64,000 nucleotides of DNA from Pseudomonadota bacterium. Its GTDB lineage: Bacteria; Pseudomonadota; Gammaproteobacteria; Steroidobacterales; JBCBZW01. The DNA is taken from NCBI GenBank assembly GCA_039193195.1, contig JBCCWS010000015.1:1-64000 (forward strand), in the 5' to 3' direction. Shown here piece by piece: positions 18,107 to 26,160 of the stretch. The notes under the pieces are model-generated. The model was given only the letters and a program-made list of their open reading frames with translations. It ran no database searches and was not told the origin of the DNA. Every line of letters begins with the position of its first letter. Within the stretch, counting starts at the first letter, position 1. The translations under genes and the position numbers were made by a program.

Positions 18107-19003
18107 CTAGGCGGCCTGTTCCCGCGCCGGCGCAGGCGGCGGCGTCAGCACCTGGTAGTGGCGCCCTGGCTCCATCCACTGCGGATAGGGGTAGTTCTTC
18201 GGCAGCTTAATGTCCGTCGCCAAACCGAGGCGAGCGAGCAAACACACCACTGCCCAGGAGAGGTCAGCTCCGCCATGGATGGCATGCTTGGCACTCGCCG
18301 GGTACAGGTGGTGACTGTTGTGGAAGGAATCACCGTTGGTGATTAGCCCTAGGGCGGCCACATCGCGAGAGCGATCCTTAGACTTAGGGTCAGCGACGCC
18401 AAAGCTATCCCAGTGGCAGATCGAGTTGATCACCCAGCTCGTGTTGTTTTGCACCACGTGCATGGCCCATAGCCAAGCGATCCCCCACCAACCCGCGATC
18501 ATCCACGCGGCCGCAACCTGCAGGGCGAACAGGGCCGGAATCACCAGCGGCGTGTCGAGCAGGCGCATGAACGGCTCGGTCATGAGATCGCGCCGGCACA
18601 TCTTCTGCCAGTCGGGCGATAGCTTGCCCTGCAGACGCTGTATGTCGTTCAGCAGGTACCGCAATTGCAAGGCGAAGCCCGACAGGGCCAGCGCGATGCT
18701 CGCCCATTTGTTCTTCGTATGAAATAGCCACCCCGAGTGAGCGAACCAAAATCCATCATTCGTGCTGTGCGGATCACCCTTATCATCCGAGAACGCGTGG
18801 TGGATACGATGCAATCCCACCCACAGAATCGGCGATCCCGAGTGCATAGCTGAGAACAGCGTAAGCGTGTTGCGGATCGCTGGGTGGGTCTTGAACGCCC
18901 TGTGTGTCAGCAGCCGGTGGTAGCCAAGCGTATTGCCCAGGCTAAGGAGCACCGAGACCACCAGAAACAAGGCGACTTGCAGTGCAATCTCCATGGTCGT
19001 CAT
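18107..19003 (-). CDS. Acyl-CoA/acyl-lipid delta-9-type fatty acid desaturase
   Basis: A 298-residue integral-membrane di-iron desaturase that would introduce a double bond into saturated acyl chains. Three His clusters are visible: HRLLTH (residues 29-34), HRIHH (65-69) and HNSHH near residue 230, plus WVGLHR. Four hydrophobic membrane stretches flank them. This matches stearoyl-CoA desaturase-like bacterial enzymes. The leader upstream (19004-19070) is markedly A-rich on the coding strand, unlike the GC-rich surroundings, and probably holds the promoter. AGGGA lies close to the first ATG; the second ATG (18994) is an alternative start. Confidence 0.92.
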   Translation of the reverse strand: MTTMEIALQVALFLVVSVLLSLGNTLGYHRLLTHRAFKTHPAIRNTLTLFSAMHSGSPILWVGLHRIHHAFSDDKGDPHSTNDGFWFAHSGWLFHTKNKWASIALALSGFALQLRYLLNDIQRLQGKLSPDWQKMCRRDLMTEPFMRLLDTPLVIPALFALQVAAAWMIAGWWGIAWLWAMHVVQNNTSWVINSICHWDSFGVADPKSKDRSRDVAALGLITNGDSFHNSHHLYPASAKHAIHGGADLSWAVVCLLARLGLATDIKLPKNYPYPQWMEPGRHYQVLTPPPAPAREQAA

Positions 19004-19070
19004 TTTCCCTAGTGCATTTAAGTGGTATCAGTTGTTTTTGCTTTTATTGTTTAGTTCTTGTTTTTTGTGA
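19004..19070 (-). promoter_or_regulatory. AT-rich leader/promoter region of desaturase gene
   Basis: About 65 bp directly upstream of the desaturase start are rich in A on the coding strand (runs of AAAAA and ACAATAAAA). This contrasts sharply with the GC-rich surroundings and fits an untranslated leader with its promoter. No exact -35/-10 pair or operator could be assigned. Confidence 0.45.
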
Positions 19071-19121
19071 TGCCAGCGGGAAGGCTAGCGCGATCCCGCC
19101 GGCGCATGGGTGACGTGTGTC

Positions 19122-21437
19122 TCAGTAGACCGTCACATTGTCGAAGGCGGCGCTGGTCCCATCCGTCGCCAACCCGAAGCGGCCGCTCGCGATAGAGGTG
19201 TCGGTAAACGGGGTAGTCGAGCGGCCATTCACCGTCATCTGAATCCGACTGCCCTGGAAGCGAAGGCCCACGATGTAGGACTTGTTCGGCGTCATCGGAT
19301 CGATCGACAGCTGCGGACCGAGGGGGGTAAGCACACCGTCCTCCACCTTGAACAGGCGCGCCGTGCTGCCGGCAAGGATAGCCGTGTAGTAAGTCTCGCC
19401 GTCAGCGCTAACACGCCCTGCAAGCCCGAGCTTTTGACCGCCCCCGAGGTAGGTCACCTTCGCGGAAAGCGTGTAGTTGGCTCGATTCCCGCCGGTGACG
19501 GAGAGATGGCGACCTTCGGTGTCGAGCTGTCGATACTGCTGGTCGACCAGCTGCCAATCACCGGACACGGGTGTCCAACCCCCGACGCCGTCGCTAAAAT
19601 CTGAGAATCCCTGCACGGGTTCGTCGATGCGAATGCGCTCATTAACACCGATTCCCGTGTGTATGGATCGCACCCCACTCGGCCAATCCACGCGCAGGCT
19701 CGCTATCGCAGTGTCCGTTCCCAGGCCGAAATGCAGCTCCCGCGGGCCACTCGCGGAGAAACAACGACCGCCACGCATCACTCGCACGATCCTACGCGAA
19801 CCACCGTCCGCCGTTTGAGTGGTGACTTCTACGCGCGCCCCGATGGCATCCTCGCTGCTCACCAAACCGTGCAACTCCACGAACAGCCACCCTAGGGCGT
19901 TGCCGCCGTCATTGCGGAAGAAGCGGTTCGGCTCGCCGCTCTCGATCAGCGGTTGGATGATCTCCGTGCCGCCCTTGATCATGGGCAGGTCCACGTCACC
20001 ATCCTTGTCGAAGTCCGTGAAGGTGATGGCATGGCCGCGGTACGGAAACTCCGCATCGCAGGCATCACCGCCCGCCTGTGTGTAGGCCTCGGCGGGCATC
20101 GCCCCGGGATCGCTCGGATCTGCTGCGCTCATATCATCACTAGCGACAAAGGCTCCCGTGGCCCCTAATGCCTCAGTCGGCGCTATCGGTGCGACACACT
20201 CGGGGTCATCCACGGCAGGGTAGTCGAACAGCGAGGACGCCAGGCGGAAGCTGACGGTGCCTGCCTCGGCAAACTCGTTCATATACAGGCGATCCGCCTC
20301 GCCGCCGGTGGGACCTCCGTTGGCCGTGATGATGTCCTCGTAGCCGTCGTTGTTTAGATCGCCGATCTGGCACCCCATCACCTTGGCAGGCAGGCCGAAA
20401 CCGGCCGCGTCGGTCGCGTTGACGAACTGCCAGTTGCCGCGGTTGAGCAACAATACGTGCTTGCTAGTGTTGCCTTGGCGGGAGTGAGCAAAGACGAAGA
20501 TGTCGAGGAGCCCGTCGTTATTGAAGTCAGCACTAGCGCTAGCCCAGGTGCGGTCGCCGACACCCAGGGCTTCTTCGTCGAGGGGCATCTCTTGGAAGGT
20601 GCCATCGCCCATGTTGCGCATGAGCCGGAAATTGTCTTCCGTGTCGAGCTGGCGGTAGGCCTCCTCCGGAATGAACACATCGATCCAGCCGTCGTTGTCG
20701 TAGTCACCCCAGGCGCCGGTCTTAGTGGAGATTCCACCGACGATGTTGGCTTCCTCGGAGACATCCGTGAAGGTACCGTCGCCGTTGTTGCGGAACAGGG
20801 AGTCGCGGTAGCCGAGGCCATCGGGCAGCTCGGTCAGCGAGTCACGCACCACCTTTGAAAACACGAACAGGTCCGAATCGCCATCGCGATCGTAGTCTGC
20901 CCAGTGACCGGACAGGGATGCCGTCGGCACCCACTCGCCCTCAGCGTCCTTGGGACCGCGAATGCCCGCCGCTTCGGAAACGTCCGTGAAGTTGCCGTTG
21001 CCATCATTCTCAAAAAGGTAGTCGAGGCCGATCGCCTCCTGCCCACCGACCGCGAGGAAGATGTCCGGGTCGCCGTCGTTATCGTAGTCGGCTGCGGCAT
21101 TACCGAAGGTAGCGATGCCTTGCACCAACGTTTGGCCGCGCTCGAAGATGAAGCCGCCATTCCCGTCCGGCCCTCGGTTGAAGATGATAAAGCTCTCATC
21201 GTTACCGAGGTCCGCGCGCGAGGTGTTGTTGATGTAGAAGTCGGTCCAGCCGTCGCCGTCGAAATCCGCGGCGATCTGCCCGCGTCCGTGCGTCAGACGA
21301 TCTTGAAAGCCGAGCTCCAGGGCGATGTCCACGAGGGTCGGGTCCGAGCCTTGGGCGAAGGTGGGCGACGCCAGGGCGCACGCCAGAGAGGCTGCGGCAC
21401 CGAGGGGGGCGAGCGATCTGCGGTTTCTTGTTGTCAC
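19122..21437 (-). CDS. Exported FG-GAP/VCBS beta-propeller with ASPIC/UnbV domain and LamG-like tail
   Basis: A 771-residue predicted exported protein of the CRTAC1-like group, function unknown. A signal peptide (1-28, ending TFA-QG) is followed by seven Asp-rich calcium-loop repeats of the DxDxDGxxD type, the signature of FG-GAP/VCBS propeller blades. An ASPIC/UnbV-like segment follows (about 535-600: GGRCFSASGPRELHFGLG and VDWPSG). The C-terminal 150 residues resemble a concanavalin/LamG-type sandwich (GWTPVSGDWQL start, ending in FDNVTVY), possibly carbohydrate-binding. It starts at GTG 21437 with CGGAG upstream. First of three co-directional paralogues; their different tails suggest different binding targets. 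Confidence 0.85.
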   Translation of the reverse strand: MTTRNRRSLAPLGAAASLACALASPTFAQGSDPTLVDIALELGFQDRLTHGRGQIAADFDGDGWTDFYINNTSRADLGNDESFIIFNRGPDGNGGFIFERGQTLVQGIATFGNAAADYDNDGDPDIFLAVGGQEAIGLDYLFENDGNGNFTDVSEAAGIRGPKDAEGEWVPTASLSGHWADYDRDGDSDLFVFSKVVRDSLTELPDGLGYRDSLFRNNGDGTFTDVSEEANIVGGISTKTGAWGDYDNDGWIDVFIPEEAYRQLDTEDNFRLMRNMGDGTFQEMPLDEEALGVGDRTWASASADFNNDGLLDIFVFAHSRQGNTSKHVLLLNRGNWQFVNATDAAGFGLPAKVMGCQIGDLNNDGYEDIITANGGPTGGEADRLYMNEFAEAGTVSFRLASSLFDYPAVDDPECVAPIAPTEALGATGAFVASDDMSAADPSDPGAMPAEAYTQAGGDACDAEFPYRGHAITFTDFDKDGDVDLPMIKGGTEIIQPLIESGEPNRFFRNDGGNALGWLFVELHGLVSSEDAIGARVEVTTQTADGGSRRIVRVMRGGRCFSASGPRELHFGLGTDTAIASLRVDWPSGVRSIHTGIGVNERIRIDEPVQGFSDFSDGVGGWTPVSGDWQLVDQQYRQLDTEGRHLSVTGGNRANYTLSAKVTYLGGGQKLGLAGRVSADGETYYTAILAGSTARLFKVEDGVLTPLGPQLSIDPMTPNKSYIVGLRFQGSRIQMTVNGRSTTPFTDTSIASGRFGLATDGTSAAFDNVTVY

Positions 21438-21507
21438 GAGAGGCTCCGTCCGTAGTTGTTGCCTACATGGAATCAGTGTAGCCCCGAATTCCCTGGGGCG
21501 GTAACGA

Positions 21508-21540
21508 AAAAGGCCCGGGACACGCCGTCCCGGGCCTTTT
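21508..21540 (-). terminator. Intrinsic (rho-independent) terminator
   Basis: A perfect 14-bp stem (21508-21521 pairing with 21527-21540) has a 5-nt loop and GC-rich core GGCCCGGGAC. Read on the minus strand it ends in a T-run, 20 nt past the stop codon of the gene at 21561. It should end transcription of that gene and separate it from the downstream paralogue at 19122. Confidence 0.88.
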
Positions 21541-21560
21541 CGCGATGGCGTTAGCGCTGT

Positions 21561-23642
21561 TTAGTTGGACGGCGCTTGGGCAAACACCCGTGCGTGGTCA
21601 CGGTGGGTCACCGTGCTGTTCACGCCGAGACGAGCGCCGTAACGCGTGAGGCCGGCCGCGGCAGACTCCGAGACGCGCACCAGCACGTTGATGCTGGCGC
21701 CCGCAGGCAACGTAACGGAACGCGTGGTGCCCACGAGGGTTTCCGCATCCGGCGTTACCTCCACGAACCATAGCTCGCGAGTGAGCTCCTCGTCGCTGTG
21801 GTTGGTGAGCCCCACGTTGAAGGCCACGACGCCGCCCTCGGTCACTAAGCGAGTGTCAACCGGAAAGGTGGCCGTCATCCTCGGCTCAGTCACGGTGACC
21901 GTCTGATTGGTATCAACGAACAGCTGCTCTTGCGTCACGCCGCTCGGGAAGCGAACGGTGAGATCGACGAAGTTGGCGCCAGCCAAACCGAAGTGCGCCT
22001 TCATCGAGTGCGTGGACATGAAGCTCGCGCCGCCGCTGATTTCGCGCATCAAGGTTACTCCGCCCGCCTTGGCTTCCACGCGCGAGCCGATGCCGTCGCG
22101 GTTGCCGAGCGTGCCTACGGTCTTCACCTTCAGCCAATTGTTGCCGTTAGCGTTTATGTAGTTGTTGCGGTAGAGGGCGTTGTAGCCGTGCAGGTTGCCG
22201 AGGTAGGCATCTACATCACCGTCATTGTCGATGTCGGAGATGGCTACGCTGCGGTAGTAGCCTGCGCTGCTCATACCCGCCGGCTCATGTACCTCAAGGA
22301 ACGCGTCATCGCCGAAGCTGGCACCGCGGTTGCGATAGAAGTAGCAGGGGTTCAGGTGGATGTGACCGGTGCCCATCTCGGGATCTGCGTTGCAGCTCGG
22401 ATCGGTGCTAGGCAGACAGACGTCGCCGTCCTCGAAGAAGTCCTGCCACTTGCCGGTTTCCGCGAAGGGAGGCACACCGCCGTTGCAGACCAGGAGGTCT
22501 TCCCAGCTGTCGCCGTCGAAATCGAAGAAGGCGTTGCCCCAGCTCACCATGCCGAGACCGCGGTAGATCTCGACGTCGGCGGATTGGATATCGAGGTCAC
22601 CGGCCTTCTCCGTGAAGGTGCCGTCGCCATTTGCCACGCCGAACTCGTTCTCGCCCACGTCGGACATGTAGTAGTCGAAGAAACCGTCACGGTTGTAGTC
22701 GCCGATGGCGATGCCCATGCCAGCCTGCGCGTAGTCGAAGCCCGAGGGCGCGCTGACATCGGTGAACGTCCACCCGCCCTTGCCGTCGGACCCATCGTTG
22801 CGGAACAGGCGGTTCGGCGCGGAGCGCACGGCGCCGAAGTCGTTGACGACCATTAGATCGATGTCGCCGTCATTGTCGTAGTCCGACCAGGTTGCGGCCA
22901 ATTCGCAGCCCGCTCGCTCGGAGACGCCCTTATCCACACCCGTCTCACTAGCCACGTTGGTGAAGGTGCCGTCACCATTGTTGTGCCAAAGGTAGTCGTC
23001 GAAGCACTGCGGGCCAGGGCCGGGGTCGATTTCGGTCTCGTCGCCTGGATTGGGGGGAATCCCAACACCAGCGACGTGGTTGCCGGCGTACAGATCGAGG
23101 TAGCCGTCGTTGTCGTAGTCGCCCCAGACCGTGCTGGCCGTGTTGTAGATGTCAACAGTGCCCAGACCGTCGATATCGCTCAGGCCGGCAGTGTCGGTCA
23201 CGTCCTCGAAGGACAGGGTGCCGGTCTCGACCAGCAGGTTCTTGTACAGACGATTCTGCCCGAAGTTGGCAACGTGAATGTCCTGGTCGCCATCGTTGTC
23301 GTAGTCCGCACTAGAGACGCCGTGGCTCAAGATATCGCAGGCCGAGGCGCCGGCAGCGTCCGGCACAGGCGCGAACTGGCCTGATCCATTGTTCAGCCAC
23401 ATGGTGTTGCAGCCATTTAGGGCAAGGTACAGGTCGTCGTCGCCATCGTTGTCAACGTCGATCCAGCCCGCGCCCACGCCGATCGGCATCTCCATACTGA
23501 TCGGAGCCGTAACGAAGGTCTCAAGCTCGACACCGGACGAGCCGGTGATGTTGGTGAATGCCTGGGCGGCAGCTTGACCTGGCGTTAGCCAGACTGCGCT
23601 CGCGACCGCCGCGGCGAGGATTCCATGTCCGTTCTTGTTCAT
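21561..23642 (-). CDS. Exported FG-GAP/VCBS beta-propeller with ASPIC/UnbV domain
   Basis: A 693-residue exported protein: signal peptide 1-27, then seven DxDxDGxxD calcium loops (first DVDNDGDDDLY, last DIDNDGDVDAY) and an ASPIC/UnbV-like region (about 540-600) including SMKAHFGL and VRFPSGV. The last 100 residues form an Ig-like beta domain (SDEELTRELWFVEV and SVTLPAGASINVLVRV). It is close to the plus-strand paralogue at 29267 over its whole length, including this tail, so the pair arose by duplication with inversion. Start ATG 23642 has CGGAG about 9 nt upstream. Probably periplasmic or surface-attached; substrate unknown. Confidence 0.86.
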   Translation of the reverse strand: MNKNGHGILAAAVASAVWLTPGQAAAQAFTNITGSSGVELETFVTAPISMEMPIGVGAGWIDVDNDGDDDLYLALNGCNTMWLNNGSGQFAPVPDAAGASACDILSHGVSSADYDNDGDQDIHVANFGQNRLYKNLLVETGTLSFEDVTDTAGLSDIDGLGTVDIYNTASTVWGDYDNDGYLDLYAGNHVAGVGIPPNPGDETEIDPGPGPQCFDDYLWHNNGDGTFTNVASETGVDKGVSERAGCELAATWSDYDNDGDIDLMVVNDFGAVRSAPNRLFRNDGSDGKGGWTFTDVSAPSGFDYAQAGMGIAIGDYNRDGFFDYYMSDVGENEFGVANGDGTFTEKAGDLDIQSADVEIYRGLGMVSWGNAFFDFDGDSWEDLLVCNGGVPPFAETGKWQDFFEDGDVCLPSTDPSCNADPEMGTGHIHLNPCYFYRNRGASFGDDAFLEVHEPAGMSSAGYYRSVAISDIDNDGDVDAYLGNLHGYNALYRNNYINANGNNWLKVKTVGTLGNRDGIGSRVEAKAGGVTLMREISGGASFMSTHSMKAHFGLAGANFVDLTVRFPSGVTQEQLFVDTNQTVTVTEPRMTATFPVDTRLVTEGGVVAFNVGLTNHSDEELTRELWFVEVTPDAETLVGTTRSVTLPAGASINVLVRVSESAAAGLTRYGARLGVNSTVTHRDHARVFAQAPSN

Positions 23643-23683
23643 CGTGAACTCCGTGCGTGTGCTTTTTGATGTTCTTCTGCTGT

Positions 23684-23716
23684 GGCACGCGACTCACCAG
23701 GCGTGAGTCGCGTGCC
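23684..23716 (-). repeat. 14-bp-stem hairpin between paralogous propeller genes
   Basis: Bases 23684-23697 are exactly complementary to 23703-23716 with a 5-nt loop. It lies 30 nt past the stop of the gene at 23746 and 42 nt before the start of the next. No T-tract follows on either strand, so it may stabilise mRNA ends, weaken read-through or be rho-assisted, rather than being a classical terminator. Confidence 0.7.
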
Positions 23717-23745
23717 GCATCAAGGACTGCTTGAGCCGGCTCGGC

Positions 23746-25920
23746 TTATTGCTTGATGAGCGCCTTGATCTCGACGTTGGTCTTGAGGGATGCGACCCCC
23801 TCCTGACCGCGACGAATCAAGCCCTGGGTGAACATCGTGCCGCTCACACCCGGAGGAACATCGGCATCCGGCACGTTGGCGATGATCGTGGCGGTGCCGG
23901 CGTTGTTGGCCGTCGCCACGCCCACCAGCTGACCGCCGGCGATATCCAGGCAAAGGCCGCCCATGACGGCGAAGCAGCGACCCTCAGTAGAGAGGCCCTG
24001 CTGGCTACCGAACATGTACACGGTCTCACCGGGACGCATACCCTCGACTACGAGCTCCACGGTCTGGCCGCGGATCCAGGTGCCGGAGGTGTACGGTTCC
24101 TCAGCCACCACGGTGATCGCCTGATTGGTGTCGACGTTGAACACGGAGCTGGAGAAGCCGCTGGCCCACTCGACCCACACCTGCTGTACGGCCTCGTTAG
24201 TGCCGAGACCAAAGTGCGCCATAGTCTCGCCGTGGCCGAGGTAGTTGCTGCCCTTCTCCATGTAGACCTGACGCACATTGCCATTCTCATCACCGGCTCG
24301 CACACGGACGAGAGATCCCACACCCTCAGGCGCGAGGCGATTCACCGCGCTGGTGTCGAGGTAGACGTTCAGCCAGTTGGCGTCGGCGGGCGTGCCGCTC
24401 TCGGCGGTGATTAGATCGTTGCGATACAGGCGGAACTCGCCCGTGTCGGCGATGATGTCGGCGTAGTCCGCCGGATCCACGCCCGGGTAGTCCGTCTCGT
24501 TGATCTCGATCGTGTTGGCGGTGATGACAAAGTCGAGGTCACCGTCCTTGTCGTAGTCGAACTGATAGAGGCCACGCCCCTGAAGGCGGTGGTCTAGGTT
24601 CCAGTCGCTCTGCACCTGAGTGAAGGTGCCGTCGCCCATGTTCCTGAACATACGCGTTTCGATGTTGTGGAACTGGGCACCGGTGACCGGGTCCGTGCCC
24701 GTGCCGTCGCAGCTGCCCGGAGGCACTTCGCGTCCCTGGCTCTCGCCACAGTCGCCCCAGATGATCCACCCGTTGGTGTGGGCGATGTCTTCCCAGCCGT
24801 CGTGGTCGAAGTCCTTCATGGTGGCGCCCCAGCCCCAACCACCGTCGCGAATACCGATCTCGTCGAAGCCGTCAGCTGCAGGCAGTTCGAAGAAGGTGTG
24901 GTTGCCACGGTTCTGGTACATGCGGTTGCCGTCGTTGTCGGCGCCGAGGTACGAGGGATCGATCGCGGTGATGAACCAGTCGACCAGGCCGTCACGGTTG
25001 TAGTCGCCCACGGCCGTGCCCATGCCGTTGTGGACGCGGTTTTCACCGAAGATGTTCACGCTTGTGAAAGTGCCGTCGCGGTTATTCACGAAGTAGCGCG
25101 AGGCGCCGAAGTCGCCGGCGATTAGCAGCTCCGGGTAACGGTCGCCGTTCATATCGGCGAATATGCCGCCGAAGGCACGGGGGCCCACGTTAGGGCCGCT
25201 CTCATCAAACACGCCTGAGGTGGCGGTGACGTCCGTGAAGGTGCCATCGCCATTGTTCATATAGAGCGTGGTTTGGTTCGTGTCGTGCGGGTTGCCCTTG
25301 CTGTGCCAGCCGCCGAACCAGAGGTCGAGGTCGCCGTCGAGGTCGTAGTCGCCCCACGTCGAGCTGTAGCCGTCGAAGGCGGTGCTAGTGCCGGTACGGT
25401 TCGAGGTGTGGTTGAAGGCGACACCAGCCGCGTCGGCCACGTTCTCAAAGCCGCCGTTGCCGTCGTTACGGTAAAGCTTGTGCTCGCCGTCCTTTGCGTC
25501 CGGCATGTCGCCCATGCTGTTGACGAACAGGTCGATATCGCCGTCACCGTCGTAGTCGCCAGCGGCGGCACCGCCGCCACGATAGAGGTCGGTGAGACCC
25601 CAGGCAGCGGCTTCTTCGGTGAAGGTGCCGTCACCTTGGTTGATGAAAAGCTGATCGTTTGCGAGGCCGCCGCCGATCAGAAAGATGTCGGGGTAGCCAT
25701 CGCCATTGAAGTCGGCCACCGTGCCGCCGCCGTGCATGCGCGCGCCGCCGGTGTCCTCAGCCAAACCGTAGATCCAAGTGACGCCGGCGCCGGCAGTGGC
25801 GTCGACGAAGCTAGGCGTCGCAGCGTGCGCGCTAGCAGCGAGAGCAAGGGTGGCAGCGGAGACGGCTACGCGAAGCGCGTAAGCCCCCGGTACCCGGAAC
25901 GATCCCTGAGTGCGGTCCAT
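23746..25920 (-). CDS. Exported FG-GAP/VCBS beta-propeller with ASPIC/UnbV domain, distinct C-terminal tail
   Basis: A 724-residue exported protein. ATG 25920 is chosen over the longer frame because GAGGA lies about 9 nt upstream and a signal peptide (ending AHA-AT, about residue 34) then follows. Seven Asp-rich loops are visible, from DFNGDGYPDIF to DYDKDGDLDFV. The ASPIC/UnbV-like segment (about 530-610) contains GSNYLGHGETMAHFGLG and VEWASGF. The C-terminal 125 residues differ from those of the other paralogues (RGQTVELVVEGMRPGETVYMF) and look like a beta-sandwich. Cys residues in the GRCFAVMGGLCLD patch could form a disulphide. Function not established. Confidence 0.85.
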   Translation of the reverse strand: MDRTQGSFRVPGAYALRVAVSAATLALAASAHAATPSFVDATAGAGVTWIYGLAEDTGGARMHGGGTVADFNGDGYPDIFLIGGGLANDQLFINQGDGTFTEEAAAWGLTDLYRGGGAAAGDYDGDGDIDLFVNSMGDMPDAKDGEHKLYRNDGNGGFENVADAAGVAFNHTSNRTGTSTAFDGYSSTWGDYDLDGDLDLWFGGWHSKGNPHDTNQTTLYMNNGDGTFTDVTATSGVFDESGPNVGPRAFGGIFADMNGDRYPELLIAGDFGASRYFVNNRDGTFTSVNIFGENRVHNGMGTAVGDYNRDGLVDWFITAIDPSYLGADNDGNRMYQNRGNHTFFELPAADGFDEIGIRDGGWGWGATMKDFDHDGWEDIAHTNGWIIWGDCGESQGREVPPGSCDGTGTDPVTGAQFHNIETRMFRNMGDGTFTQVQSDWNLDHRLQGRGLYQFDYDKDGDLDFVITANTIEINETDYPGVDPADYADIIADTGEFRLYRNDLITAESGTPADANWLNVYLDTSAVNRLAPEGVGSLVRVRAGDENGNVRQVYMEKGSNYLGHGETMAHFGLGTNEAVQQVWVEWASGFSSSVFNVDTNQAITVVAEEPYTSGTWIRGQTVELVVEGMRPGETVYMFGSQQGLSTEGRCFAVMGGLCLDIAGGQLVGVATANNAGTATIIANVPDADVPPGVSGTMFTQGLIRRGQEGVASLKTNVEIKALIKQ

Positions 25921-26089
25921 TGCTGTTTTTCCTCTGTGAAGTAGTCGTGTCACCCGCGTTCTTATTGTGGGCACCGAGGGCCTGCGGGATCCGCCGGTGC
26001 GCTTTCGATATGCGTCGAATTCTTTGGATTCCTACGTGAGCATCCGGCGCACCTGAATACAAGTCAAGCATGTCGCGCGGATGCAGTCG

Positions 26090-26105
26090 CCGACCGATCG
26101 GTCGG
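26090..26105. promoter_or_regulatory. 16-bp perfect palindrome, candidate operator
   Basis: CCGACCGATCGGTCGG is a perfect palindrome, 170 bp upstream of the propeller gene start at 25920 and 56 bp past the stop of the cytochrome gene. Its size and symmetry suit a dimeric repressor such as a TetR-type protein. No regulator gene lies next to it, so the assignment is speculative. Confidence 0.35.
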
Positions 26106-26160
26106 TCGCCCGTTGCGGACGCCGCGCGGCCTCGCCGCCGCGGGCGCCGCTTCGCTCGTA

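Noticed and set aside
21930-22856. Long plus-strand open frame (308 codons) opposite a propeller gene
   Set aside because: It mirrors the FG-GAP repeats on the other strand; its Val/Ala-rich composition follows from the GAC/GAT repeats. The minus-strand gene has a signal peptide, domains and ribosome site.
19600-25700. Recurrent GACAACGACGG-like sequence, possible tandem DNA repeat
   Set aside because: These are the codons of the Asp-rich calcium loops and they drift in sequence between repeats; no independent repeat element is needed.
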